From positions 1 through 18,392 of the forward strand of contig JAURZO010000110.1 of assembly GCA_030653405.1 (NCBI GenBank): DNA of 18,392 nucleotides. The letters are read 5' to 3'. The position numbers and the translations under genes were made by a program. The DNA is from Zwartia sp. (GTDB lineage: Bacteria; Pseudomonadota; Gammaproteobacteria; Burkholderiales; Burkholderiaceae_B). The notes beneath the pieces were generated by a model. It was not told where the DNA came from. It ran no database searches and worked only from the letters and a program-made list of their open reading frames with translations. Below are positions 1 to 7,204 of this stretch, in pieces. How positions within the stretch are numbered: position 1 is the first letter of the stretch; every line of letters begins with the position of its first letter.

Positions 1-124
1 ATTGGTTGAAGAGCTGATACTTTTAGTTTTATTGGTTATGTTGGAGTGAGCTAGGAAGGTGTGCGTCTTTAGCCTGTTTGTGAGAGTTCGTGCAGCCGAG
101 CTAGGTGGGCGGACATCGCGAATA

Positions 125-169
125 ACAACGCCCCTGTTTGAGCTCCGGAGGGGCGAGTTTGGGCGTTGT
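125..169. repeat. inner hairpin with two alternative pairings
   Basis: The bases acaacgccc at 125-133 pair perfectly with gggcgttgt at 161-169. The left arm has a second possible partner: gcccc at 130-134 is complementary to ggggc at 150-154. The two pairings exclude each other. Between them lies the self-complementary ctccggag (143-150). It sits inside the larger 55-254 element. Confidence 0.5.
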
Positions 170-197
170 GCGATGGCAGGCCGATTAGCGAAGGGGA

Positions 198-215
198 GTC
201 CGGGCATGCCCGGAC
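198..215. repeat. 18-bp perfect palindrome
   Basis: gtccgggcatgcccggac reads identically on both strands and is GC rich. It lies inside the 55-254 element near the right arm. There is no T-run after it on either strand, so it is not a simple terminator. It could be a hairpin module of the repeat or a dimeric protein-binding site. Confidence 0.6.
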
Positions 216-277
216 CCAACGTCGATCATAAACAGGCTAAAGACGCACACCTTCTTTGTACATAAAAGCGTGCTGAT

Positions 278-982
278 TTAGTCGCGATTACCACCAAAGA
301 TACCCAGCAGTGCCAGCAAGTTTGCAAAGACGTTATAGACGTCGAGATAAATTGCCAGCGTGGCTGAAACGTAATTGGTTTCGCCGCCGTTCACCACACG
401 CTGCAAATCGATCAGCATGAAAGCTGAAAAGGCAACGATGGCGAGTACAGAGACTGTCAACATCAAGGCAGGCAACTGCAGGAAGATGTTGGCGACACTG
501 GCGACCAGCAGAACGACGACGCCGATGAACATGAACTTGCTCAAGCCAGACAGATCACGTTTGATCGTCGTAGCGAGTGAAGCCATGGTGCCAAACACAA
601 TCGCAGTGCCACCAAAGGCAAGCATCACCAGCTGCGTGCCATTACTCATGCCCAGTACGAAACCCAGCATGCGCGAGAGCATCAGTCCCATGAAGAACGT
701 GAACAAAAGCAGCAAGCCAACGCCGAGCGAACGCTCTTTGTTTTTCTCGATAGCGAACATCAGGCCAAAGGCACCTGCCAGAAAAATGATCACAGTTGTG
801 CCAGGACTTGAGGCCATGACATTATTGAGACCACTGTACATGCCGACAGCCGCGCCGAGGACTGTTGGAATCAATGAAAGTGCCAACAGCCAGTAAGTGT
901 TGCGCAAAACCTGGTTGCGTACAATCCCAGTGGCGCCCGCATCAAAGGGGCTGCGTGATAGTGTGGGACGTGGATCACTCAT
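278..982 (-). CDS. yccA: YccA/Bax inhibitor-1 family membrane protein
   Basis: Integral inner-membrane protein of 234 residues in the BI-1/YccA family. E. coli YccA (219 residues) binds the membrane protease FtsH and moderates its degradation of SecY. Motifs shared with E. coli YccA that I recognise are VLRNTYWLL near residues 25-33, LAFGGTAIVFG in the middle, ANIFLQLPAL, and the C-terminal GGETNYVSATLAIYLDVYN segment followed by a short polar tail. About seven hydrophobic segments fill residues 30-230, after a cytosolic N-terminus. The start is supported by an AAGGAG Shine-Dalgarno site (complement of 989-994) a few bases upstream. It stands apart from holC by about 120 bp and probably has its own promoter, although no convincing -35/-10 pair was seen. 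The family is confident; the role with FtsH is inferred from E. coli. Confidence 0.93.
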   Translation of the reverse strand: MSDPRPTLSRSPFDAGATGIVRNQVLRNTYWLLALSLIPTVLGAAVGMYSGLNNVMASSPGTTVIIFLAGAFGLMFAIEKNKERSLGVGLLLLFTFFMGLMLSRMLGFVLGMSNGTQLVMLAFGGTAIVFGTMASLATTIKRDLSGLSKFMFIGVVVLLVASVANIFLQLPALMLTVSVLAIVAFSAFMLIDLQRVVNGGETNYVSATLAIYLDVYNVFANLLALLGIFGGNRD

Positions 983-1104
983 TTAAATCTCCTTTCCATA
1001 AGTTGGACTCAGCCTGTTTCTAGCAGCCTTAAGTCTCTGACCGAAAGCATACCTTACAGTTCCCTGAAAGGCTAGGTTTCCTGAAAATTTTGGGGATATT
1101 AGCT

Positions 1105-1563
1105 TTAGTTTTGGTTTTGATTGCGAGAGGCAGTTTGCAGGGAGAATGACTTTACGTCATGGCCAGCGGCTTGATAGGTACGCCAGCGCTGGCGTGCTTG
1201 CTCTTTGTCCTCTGGATCGTCTGAAACAATTTCGAGTACGCGTTGCAGCGCGCCCAGGGTAGGCGGACAGGCGTCATCGAGGTTGAGTAGCCAAGTATCT
1301 GGCGAGAGGCCTTCCAGCGTTTGAGCCAAGTCTTTAGAGACAAGCAGGATGGGCGTGTGCGGTGCAAGCGGATCGTCGGACCAGACATGAGGCACGAAAG
1401 CCGCATCGTCGACCTTCCAGAGCTTTTGGTCAAAGTCGCGTAAACGAGCCAGATCACTTGAGTACACCACAAGTTTTTGACCTGCCAGATACTGTTTTAA
1501 AGTGGTCTGGCAGGCTTGAGTGGTGCGCTCCGTCGCGCCAAACGCGAAGTTGATGCGCGCCAT
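1105..1563 (-). CDS. holC: DNA polymerase III subunit chi
   Basis: Chi subunit of the DNA polymerase III clamp-loader complex, which with psi (HolD) links the replisome to single-stranded-DNA-binding protein. The protein is 152 residues (E. coli chi is 147) and begins MARINFAFGATERTTQAC, with the family's short alpha/beta fold. Recognisable stretches are LAGQKLVVYSSD, the FVPHVWSDD region and the C-terminal VSDDPEDKEQARQRWRTYQAAGHDV. The reading frame stays open upstream into pepA, but the ATG whose first base is at 1563 fits family length and lies only 8 nt after the pepA stop. Its own Shine-Dalgarno site is weak, so translation is probably coupled to pepA. The pepA-holC pair is conserved in many proteobacteria (in E. 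coli followed by valS), which supports the call. The C-terminus has an Asn/Gln-rich tail. Confidence 0.92.
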   Translation of the reverse strand: MARINFAFGATERTTQACQTTLKQYLAGQKLVVYSSDLARLRDFDQKLWKVDDAAFVPHVWSDDPLAPHTPILLVSKDLAQTLEGLSPDTWLLNLDDACPPTLGALQRVLEIVSDDPEDKEQARQRWRTYQAAGHDVKSFSLQTASRNQNQN

Positions 1564-1571
1564 CGTTTGAC

Positions 1572-3089
1572 TTAAGCCTGATTGAGCAGATATTGCACCA
1601 ACAACGGGACAGGGCGTGCGGTCGAGCCTTTTTCCTTGCCACCTTTCCACGCAGTCCCGGCAATATCCAGGTGCGCCCAACGATACGTCTTGGTGAACCG
1701 CGATAAGAAGCATGCCGCAGTGACTGCACCGGCTGGAGGCCCGCCAATGTTTGCGATATCCGCAAAGTTGGATTTCAGCTGATCCTGGTAGGCCTCGTCA
1801 AGAGGCATCCGCCAGGCGGGATCAAGCGCTTGTTTGCCGGCCTCTAATAGCGCTTCGGCAAGCGTGTCATCTGTCGAGAACAAACCGGAGTTCACATTCC
1901 CCAGAGCGACAACACAAGCCCCTGTCAACGTTGCAATGTCAATGACGGCTGAAGGCTTGAAACGCTCAGCATAGGTGAGCGCATCGCACAGGACTAAACG
2001 ACCTTCGGCGTCTGTGTTCAGAATCTCGATGGTTTGGCCGGACATACTGGTGACAACATCGCCGGGCTTATTGGCTGTGCCACTGGGCATGTTCTCGCAT
2101 GTCGGGATCAGGCCGATGACTTCCCCGACTAATCCGATTTCAGCAATGGAACGGAACGTGCCAAGTACGCTGGCCGCACCGCACATGTCGAATTTCATCT
2201 CGTCCATCGTGGCGGCGGGCTTGATTGAAATACCACCCGAATCGAACGTGATGCCCTTTCCAACCAAGACAATGGGGCCTTGGTCTTTTGCAGTCGCTTT
2301 GGTTGGCTTTTTCGTGGCTTCCTTACCTTTGTAGTGCATCACGATAAAACGAGGCTGTTCTGCGGAGCCTTTAGCAACGGATAGAAAAGAACCCATCCCA
2401 AGCGCCTCGATTTGCTTGCGATCCAGAACGGTCACCTTGATACTTTTGAATTCGCGACCAAGCTTTTTGGCTGTCTCGCCTAAGTAAGTGGGCGTGCAGA
2501 GATTGCCGGGCATATTGCCAAGCGTACGCGCCAAAGACATCCCCTGCGCAAGCGCCGCGCCTTCTTTCAAGCCCTCGTTTGCAGCGCTTTGGTCGGCTTT
2601 TGCGACGAGCAACGCAATTTTTTTCAATTTAGGGCGGGCGTCCAGATCGGGTTTGCCGAAACTGGCATCGTAGTGATAGGTGGCTTCGCCAGCGGCGGAG
2701 GCGGCGAGACGAGCACGCTCCCGCGCGGTACTGGTGCCATAAGCGATCCCTGCCAGAGCGCTGGTCGCTTCGGTGAGGCGCGCCTGCACGCAAACGTTTG
2801 CAAAAGCGCGCTCAGCAGTCGCGTGGGCTTTGGCGCTGTAATCAGCCTGTTTGCCCAAGCCAACTAACACGACGCGGCTCGCTGTGATGCCGTTAAGTTG
2901 ACGCAATACAAGTGTGGTCCCGGTGCGACCTTGGAATTCGCTCTTGACCACAGCGCGCACGGCACCCTGACTGGCGCGATCGATGATATCTGCGGTCGTG
3001 CTCAAGATCCCATCCGTAAACACACCAACGGCAAGCGCGGCTGTTTTAGTCTGGTGGGGAGAGACGGTAACGAGTGTGCTGAAATCCAT
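1572..3089 (-). CDS. pepA: leucyl (cytosol) aminopeptidase, M17 family
   Basis: Cytosolic two-metal aminopeptidase removing N-terminal residues, Leu preferentially, from peptides; in some bacteria PepA also binds DNA. With the ATG at 3089 the protein is 505 residues, the normal M17 length. The metal and catalytic core is clear: VGKGITFDSGG with Lys278 and Asp283, the following MKFDMCGAA segment, and the family signature NTDAEGRL at 358-365 containing the catalytic Arg364. The N-terminal macro-like domain covers roughly residues 1-160. An in-frame TTG 24 nt upstream could also start translation, but ATG-Asp-Phe-Ser matches the family N-terminus and has a partial AGG Shine-Dalgarno site. It is the first gene of a pepA-holC operon and is divergent from cysB across about 155 bp. 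Confidence 0.96.
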   Translation of the reverse strand: MDFSTLVTVSPHQTKTAALAVGVFTDGILSTTADIIDRASQGAVRAVVKSEFQGRTGTTLVLRQLNGITASRVVLVGLGKQADYSAKAHATAERAFANVCVQARLTEATSALAGIAYGTSTARERARLAASAAGEATYHYDASFGKPDLDARPKLKKIALLVAKADQSAANEGLKEGAALAQGMSLARTLGNMPGNLCTPTYLGETAKKLGREFKSIKVTVLDRKQIEALGMGSFLSVAKGSAEQPRFIVMHYKGKEATKKPTKATAKDQGPIVLVGKGITFDSGGISIKPAATMDEMKFDMCGAASVLGTFRSIAEIGLVGEVIGLIPTCENMPSGTANKPGDVVTSMSGQTIEILNTDAEGRLVLCDALTYAERFKPSAVIDIATLTGACVVALGNVNSGLFSTDDTLAEALLEAGKQALDPAWRMPLDEAYQDQLKSNFADIANIGGPPAGAVTAACFLSRFTKTYRWAHLDIAGTAWKGGKEKGSTARPVPLLVQYLLNQA

Positions 3090-3167
3090 ATGTCTTACCT
3101 GTTCATGAGCCAAAGAATGATTCGATTATCTCGCATGTTTTGTTCATGCGGATTGGTCCAGATTATT

Positions 3168-3198
3168 TTGCTTCTAGCTTATTCAAAAATGCTATAAA
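3168..3198 (+). promoter_or_regulatory. possible sigma-70 promoter of cysB
   Basis: The AT-rich gap between pepA and cysB holds TTGCTT at 3168-3173 and TATAAA at 3193-3198, with a 19-bp spacer. The -10 is good (5 of 6) while the -35 is only 3 of 6 and the spacing is slightly long. It points at cysB, whose ATG is about 47 bp downstream. The 3090-3244 gap must also hold the divergent pepA promoter, which I could not place. Confidence 0.35.
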
Positions 3199-3244
3199 GA
3201 ACATCTTCTTTATTACTTATAATCTCATTTTTAAGGGATTAAAT

Positions 3245-4189
3245 ATGAATTTGCAGCAGTTTCGTTTTGTGCGAGAGACCATTAGAAGGGATTACAACCT
3301 GACCGAGGCCGCACGTAGTTTATTCACCTCTCAGCCTGGCGTGTCCAAGGCGATTCTTGAATTTGAAGACGAGCTCGGTGTGCAGATTTTCGAGCGCCAT
3401 GGCAAGCGCATCAAAGGCCTGACCAAACCGGGCAAAGCCGTCGCGCAAGTGGTTGAGCGCATCATGCAGGAAATCGACAATCTCAAAAAGGTCAGTGATG
3501 AGTTTGCCCGGCGCGATGAAGGCAGCCTGGTGATCGCCTGCACCCATACACAAGCCCGCTATGTGCTGCCCAAGGTCATTCCCGCCTTTCGGCAACACTT
3601 CCCTAAAGTGCATCTCTCGCTCGCCGAGGGGAGTCCACCGCAACTTGCTCAAATGGTGCTCAGCGGTCAGGCGGATCTTGCGGTGGCAACCGAGTCACTT
3701 GCGCTAACACCAGGGCTTGAGACCTTGCCCTGCTACGTGTGGGAGCACTCCGTGGTGGTCAAACCGGAGCATCCACTGGCTGAGCTTTCCCGTAAAAAGG
3801 GCTTCGAACTGACGTTAGAGCATTTGGCGAGTTATCCGATCGTGACTTACGACAAGGCTTTTTCGGGACGTTTATCGATTGATCGTGCCTTTGAGGCGCA
3901 AAGTATTCGGCCAGATATCGTGCTTGAAGCGATTGATGCGGACGTGATTAAGACCTACGTGGATGTCGGCCTGGGGATTGGCATTATTGCGGGAATGGCC
4001 TATGAGCCGGCGCGTGATATGCATTTGGTGAGCCTGCCTGCTGGTCACTTGTTTGGCAAGCAGACCACTAAGGTTGCACTGAAGTCTGGAGTATTTTTGC
4101 GTGAATACGTTTATACGTTTATTTCTATGTTGAATTCCGACCTTGACGCAGAGCGTGTTCGCAATTTGATCGAAAATAAACAAGAATAA
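3245..4189 (+). CDS. cysB: CysB-type LysR-family transcriptional regulator
   Basis: LysR-family regulator of 314 residues, very likely CysB, which activates sulfate assimilation genes in response to N-acetylserine or O-acetylserine. The N-terminal winged helix-turn-helix occupies residues 1-60, with the typical YTSQPG-like motif here as FTSQPGVSK (27-35), then a linker helix and a two-lobed effector domain from about 92. The effector-site segment THTQARY begins at Thr100 with Thr102 and Gln103, matching the position and identity of the anion-binding residues in enterobacterial CysB. EAIDADVIKTYV and GLGIGIIAGMAY are further family hallmarks. The ATG at 3245 has an AAGGGA Shine-Dalgarno site 6 nt upstream; the frame is open further 5' but without family similarity. 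A second CysB-like paralogue (Cbl) is possible, and sequence alone does not fully separate the two. Confidence 0.88.
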   Translation: MNLQQFRFVRETIRRDYNLTEAARSLFTSQPGVSKAILEFEDELGVQIFERHGKRIKGLTKPGKAVAQVVERIMQEIDNLKKVSDEFARRDEGSLVIACTHTQARYVLPKVIPAFRQHFPKVHLSLAEGSPPQLAQMVLSGQADLAVATESLALTPGLETLPCYVWEHSVVVKPEHPLAELSRKKGFELTLEHLASYPIVTYDKAFSGRLSIDRAFEAQSIRPDIVLEAIDADVIKTYVDVGLGIGIIAGMAYEPARDMHLVSLPAGHLFGKQTTKVALKSGVFLREYVYTFISMLNSDLDAERVRNLIENKQE

Positions 4190-4200
4190 GTATCATTACG
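4182..4200 (+). promoter_or_regulatory. possible upstream Fur-box-like site
   Basis: Compared with the classical 19-bp Fur consensus GATAATGATAATCATTATC, this stretch matches 12 of 19 by my count. It overlaps the last codons of cysB and sits 27 bp upstream of a better match, the spacing seen when Fur binds as more than one dimer. By itself it would be weak. Confidence 0.35.
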
Positions 4201-4208
4201 CTTGCTAT

Positions 4209-4227
4209 TTAAATAAGAATCATTATC
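4209..4227 (+). promoter_or_regulatory. Fur box upstream of DUF2325 gene
   Basis: TTAAATAAGAATCATTATC matches the 19-bp Fur consensus at 14 of 19 positions, including ten consecutive bases of the right half (AATCATTATC). It lies about 31 bp before the ATG of the DUF2325 gene, within the short, AT-rich gap after cysB, where a promoter would be. This suggests iron-dependent repression of that gene by Fur. No clear -35/-10 pair was assigned. Confidence 0.6.
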
Positions 4228-4258
4228 ATTTAGTCTGTCGCCAATTTTAGGAGCAGAC

Positions 4259-4591
4259 ATGATTCCAACACTTAGCGCAGTTGTAGTGGGTGCAGATCGT
4301 TTGGGAAATATCCCTGACCTTCTGCGTGGCCATAACATTGCCATTACCCATCACATTAGCGGTCGAGACCCCTCTCACCAGAAAAAAACACTCGCTTTGC
4401 CTTCGGGCACACAGGTCGTGATTCTGCTGACCGATTTTTTAGGTCACAACGTGATGAAAACGTTTAGGAGCGCAGCGCAAAAGTCTGGGGTCAAGGTAGT
4501 TGCATGCCGTCGCTCCGTGTGTGCGATGCAACAGGCTCTCGAGCAATGCGGACTGTGTAGTCTAGCGGGATGCGATCAGCGTCGGGTCTAG
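4259..4591 (+). CDS. DUF2325 domain protein, cysteine-rich C-terminus
   Basis: Small cytosolic protein of 110 residues that I recognise as a DUF2325 family member; its function is unknown. The N-terminal half has the conserved block VVVGADRLGNIPDLL (residues 8-22), and the middle has the hydrophobic strand VVILLTDFLGHNVM (53-66). The C-terminus carries five cysteines in 23 residues: Cys83, Cys88, Cys97, Cys100 and Cys105, including one CxxC. That arrangement could bind a metal or Fe-S cluster, though this is inference. A good AGGAG Shine-Dalgarno site lies 5 nt before the ATG. The Fur-box-like sites upstream suggest expression in iron limitation. The 3' end overlaps the convergent NlpC/P60 gene by 30 bp. 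Confidence 0.82.
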   Translation: MIPTLSAVVVGADRLGNIPDLLRGHNIAITHHISGRDPSHQKKTLALPSGTQVVILLTDFLGHNVMKTFRSAAQKSGVKVVACRRSVCAMQQALEQCGLCSLAGCDQRRV

Positions 4592-5173
4592 ACGACGTGC
4601 GCCTGTGTAGCGGGCCGTCCAGTAACGCAAGGTCATGTCTTCCACACGCACGACACTGCCGCGTGTGGGGGCATGCACAAACTTATTTTGACCGAGATAG
4701 ACACCAACATGTGAGTAACGCGTGCCTAGGGTATTGAAAAATACGAGATCTCCGACCTTGAGATCATTTTTCTTGACCGAATCACCAAATTTAGCGATGT
4801 CGTCGGATCGGGGTGGAAGCTTGAGGCCGAGCGAACGTTGAGCAGAGTAGACAATCAGACCACTGCAGTCGAACCCGGTTTCGGGTGACTTACCGCCCCA
4901 TCTGTAACGAATGCCAAGCTGGCTAAGCGCTTGATTGGCGAGTGGGTGGTCAATATGCCCCAAGCCCGGGACGTATCTGGGCCCTGTCGCAAAAGCTCCA
5001 ATGGGGTCATTAGACTCGCGCCAGTCGCCTGCGCGCAGGCCGCTACCCGCCCCGTCTTGACCCGCACAACCCACCAACACAGAAGCACCCAAACATAACG
5101 CCACAACTCGAATACGTTGAACAACGTAGGAGAAGACGAAATGATTTGAGGTGACGGTTGGTTTTACAGTCAT
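4562..5173 (-). CDS. NlpC/P60 family lipoprotein peptidoglycan hydrolase
   Basis: Predicted envelope-anchored cell-wall endopeptidase of 203 residues. The N-terminus has a positively charged and hydrophobic signal segment ending in a lipobox, Leu-Val-Gly-Cys with Cys36 as the lipidated residue. The NlpC/P60 domain fills residues 75-195, with catalytic Cys103 in FDCSGL, His155 in YSHVGVYLG and a third polar residue His167 in HAPT. Such enzymes (E. coli Spr/MepS, NlpC) cut D,L bonds in murein stem peptides. The start shown gives a long n-region and lacks a clear Shine-Dalgarno site, so a start slightly further in is possible. It has no operon partner: the upstream side is divergent from the acyl-CoA synthetase gene and the 3' end overlaps the DUF2325 gene. 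Confidence 0.9.
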   Translation of the reverse strand: MTVKPTVTSNHFVFSYVVQRIRVVALCLGASVLVGCAGQDGAGSGLRAGDWRESNDPIGAFATGPRYVPGLGHIDHPLANQALSQLGIRYRWGGKSPETGFDCSGLIVYSAQRSLGLKLPPRSDDIAKFGDSVKKNDLKVGDLVFFNTLGTRYSHVGVYLGQNKFVHAPTRGSVVRVEDMTLRYWTARYTGARRLDPTLIASR

Positions 5174-5317
5174 CGTTAGAGGGCGCTATTTTTGGGGTGA
5201 ATAATCAGCTTAAATTTAACAAAAAGTCTTCCCGCGGAAAGGCTCGTGCAAGCTTAAGCTGTCACAATAGTATTACAAAAAGCACCAAAATTCCAAAAAA
5301 AGTGGTCGGAGACAGCC
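5174..5317. other. divergent intergenic region, NlpC gene / prpE
   Basis: AT-rich 144-bp gap that must hold promoters for both divergent genes. I searched for -35/-10 pairs and found only a partial CACAAT -10 toward prpE without a good -35. GGAG at 5308-5311 is the prpE ribosome site. Confidence 0.4.
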
Positions 5318-7204
5318 ATGTTGGCGATTAAAAGCACTCACCATCAGTCCCTCCAGGACAGAGATCAGTTCTGGTCCAAAGAGGCGCAACTCGTCCATTG
5401 GGAAACTCCGTTCGAGCAAGTGTTGGACTATACCAATCCGCCTTTTGCCAAGTGGTTTGTGGGTGGTAAAACTAATTTATGCTTTAACGCTGTCGACCGT
5501 TGGCTCGACGCGCAGGCAGATTCTCCCGCCCTGATCTGGGTCTCGACCGAGGTCGAGCAAGAGCAAATTTTTACTCGGCGCCAAATTTATCAGGAAGTGA
5601 ATGCAGTCGCCGCCATGCTGCAAGCACAGGGCGTCGGTCAGGGTGACCGCGTGTTGATTTATATGCCGATGGTGCCAGCGGCTGTTTTTGCGATGCTAGC
5701 CTGCGCGCGCCTGGGGGCGATTCATTCAGTCGTGTTCGGAGGGTTTGCGTCAGTGAACCTGGCACAGCGCATTGACGATGCGTCCCCTAAGGTCATCATT
5801 TGCGCTGATGCGGGTTCGCGCGGCGGTAAGGTCACACCCTACAAGCCGCTGATGGATAAGGCGATCGCACTTTCCAGTCATCCACCCGAAAAAGTCATTG
5901 TTGTGAACCGAGGCTTGTTTGCGTTCGAGCCGGTGGCAGGGCGCGACTTGGACTACGACACATTGCGGCGTCAGTTTGAGGGTGTCGAGGTGCCTGTGAC
6001 TTGGCTGGAGTCCTCCTCGCCGAGTTATGTTCTCTATACCTCTGGCACGACGGGCAAGCCCAAGGGTGTCCAGCGCGATACGGGTGGTTACGCGGTGGCG
6101 CTGGCCTCCTCGATGCAGCGAATCTTTAACGGCCGGCCCGGCGAGACTTATTTATGCACCAGCGATATTGGCTGGGTCGTCGGTCACTCCTATATTGTCT
6201 ATGGCCCCCTCATTGCAGGTCAGACCACGATCTTATATGAGGGGACGCCTGTGCGACCCGATGGAGGCATTCTCTGGAGCCTGGTGGAGCGTTTTAAAGT
6301 TAACACTATGTTTTCTGCCCCCACCGCGATCCGCGTGCTCAAAAAGCAGGATCCGACCTTACTGAAAAAATACGACCTGTCTAGCTTGCGTGCTTTATAT
6401 ATGGCGGGCGAGCCTTTGGATGAGCCGACTGCGCAATGGATCGCGGACGGATTGGGTAAGCCCATTATCGATAACTACTGGCAGACTGAGACCGGCTGGC
6501 CAATTTTGGCCGCACAGCCCGGTATCGAAGATGTGCAAACCAAGTTTGGGAGCCCTTCCTTCCCTGTTTACGGATTTGATGTTCGGGTGCTCAATGAGGA
6601 AACCGGGGAAGACCTCGGGCCGGATGAAAAGGGCGTCGTGGCGATTGTGCCTCCTCTGCCGCCCGGTGCGATGACGACCATCTGGGGAGATGATGCACGC
6701 TTCGTTGAGACTTACTTTTCATCGATTCCAGGCCGCAAGGTCTACTCGACTTTTGACTGGGGGCTCGTTGATAAGCAGGGATACTGGTTTATTTTGGGGC
6801 GGACAGACGATGTGATCAATGTGGCCGGACATCGGCTGGGCACCCGTGAAATCGAAGAATCGATTAATAGCCATCCCGCCGTGGCTGAGTCTGCAGTCGT
6901 CGGGATTGCCGATCAGCTCAAGGGGCAGGTGGCGGTGGGTTTTGCCGTGTTGCGCGACCCGAGTCTGTTTGCCGATGCAGCGGCCATCATGAAGTTAGAG
7001 GGCGACATCATGAAAGTCGTCGATGAGCAACTCGGGCCCGTTGCGCGTCCCGCCCGAGTACGTTTTGTGACGACTTTGCCTAAAACGCGTTCTGGTAAAG
7101 TGCTGCGCCGGGCAATCGTTGCGGTGTGTGAGGGTCGTGACCCTGGCGATCTGACTACGATTGAAGACCCAAGTGCTCTTGAACAAATTAAGGATTCTCT
7201 ATGA
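5318..7204 (+). CDS. prpE: propionate-CoA ligase (PrpE-like, AMP-forming)
   Basis: ANL-superfamily acyl-CoA synthetase of 628 residues that activates propionate, and probably other short acids, to the CoA thioester via an acyl-adenylate. The N-terminal acetyl-CoA-synthetase cap (QFWSKEAQLVHWETPF) is followed by the ATP-binding P-loop YTSGTTGKPKGVQ near 239-252, the core motif NYWQTETGW with Trp388 and catalytic Lys594 in TRSGKVLRR near the C-terminus. That lysine is the classic site of regulatory acylation by GNAT acetyltransferases. GGAG sits 6 nt before the ATG. Sequence features such as TGWPILA and the overall length fit PrpE rather than Acs, and a true Acs lies nearby. There is no methylcitrate-cycle operon (prpB, prpC) beside it, so the exact substrate is inferred. 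The stop codon overlaps the next start (ATGA). Confidence 0.88.
   Translation: MLAIKSTHHQSLQDRDQFWSKEAQLVHWETPFEQVLDYTNPPFAKWFVGGKTNLCFNAVDRWLDAQADSPALIWVSTEVEQEQIFTRRQIYQEVNAVAAMLQAQGVGQGDRVLIYMPMVPAAVFAMLACARLGAIHSVVFGGFASVNLAQRIDDASPKVIICADAGSRGGKVTPYKPLMDKAIALSSHPPEKVIVVNRGLFAFEPVAGRDLDYDTLRRQFEGVEVPVTWLESSSPSYVLYTSGTTGKPKGVQRDTGGYAVALASSMQRIFNGRPGETYLCTSDIGWVVGHSYIVYGPLIAGQTTILYEGTPVRPDGGILWSLVERFKVNTMFSAPTAIRVLKKQDPTLLKKYDLSSLRALYMAGEPLDEPTAQWIADGLGKPIIDNYWQTETGWPILAAQPGIEDVQTKFGSPSFPVYGFDVRVLNEETGEDLGPDEKGVVAIVPPLPPGAMTTIWGDDARFVETYFSSIPGRKVYSTFDWGLVDKQGYWFILGRTDDVINVAGHRLGTREIEESINSHPAVAESAVVGIADQLKGQVAVGFAVLRDPSLFADAAAIMKLEGDIMKVVDEQLGPVARPARVRFVTTLPKTRSGKVLRRAIVAVCEGRDPGDLTTIEDPSALEQIKDSL

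Larger units (their letters stand above)
55..254. repeat. 200-bp element with 25-bp terminal inverted repeats
   Basis: The arms at 55-79 and 230-254 are perfect reverse complements of each other, 25 bases each, and the next inner bases could add a G-T pair. The enclosed 150 bp holds no credible gene but contains more symmetry: a 9-bp inverted repeat (125-133 with 161-169) and an 18-bp palindrome (198-215). If transcribed, it would fold as a long closing stem around two hairpins. No transposase lies within or beside it in this window. It ends 23 bp past the yccA stop codon. The architecture suits a non-autonomous mobile repeat (MITE-like), a REP/BIME-type intergenic repeat, or a structured RNA. 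I cannot tell which without knowing whether other copies exist in the genome. The inverted repeat itself is certain; the biological class is inference. Confidence 0.75.

Noticed and set aside
59..265. 68-codon open frame across the 55-254 element
   Set aside because: It lies on inverted repeats, has no ribosome site and its composition follows the repeats; it is not a credible gene.
375..896. 173-codon open frame on the plus strand inside yccA
   Set aside because: Antisense shadow of a membrane protein gene, with low-complexity composition.
1008..1020. cagcctgttt resembling part of the 55-254 repeat arm
   Set aside because: Only about 9 bases match the arm and no partner arm exists; chance is adequate.
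1564..1713. Extension of HolC by 50 residues upstream
   Set aside because: It overlaps pepA and is not similar to the chi subunit; MARINF is the family start.
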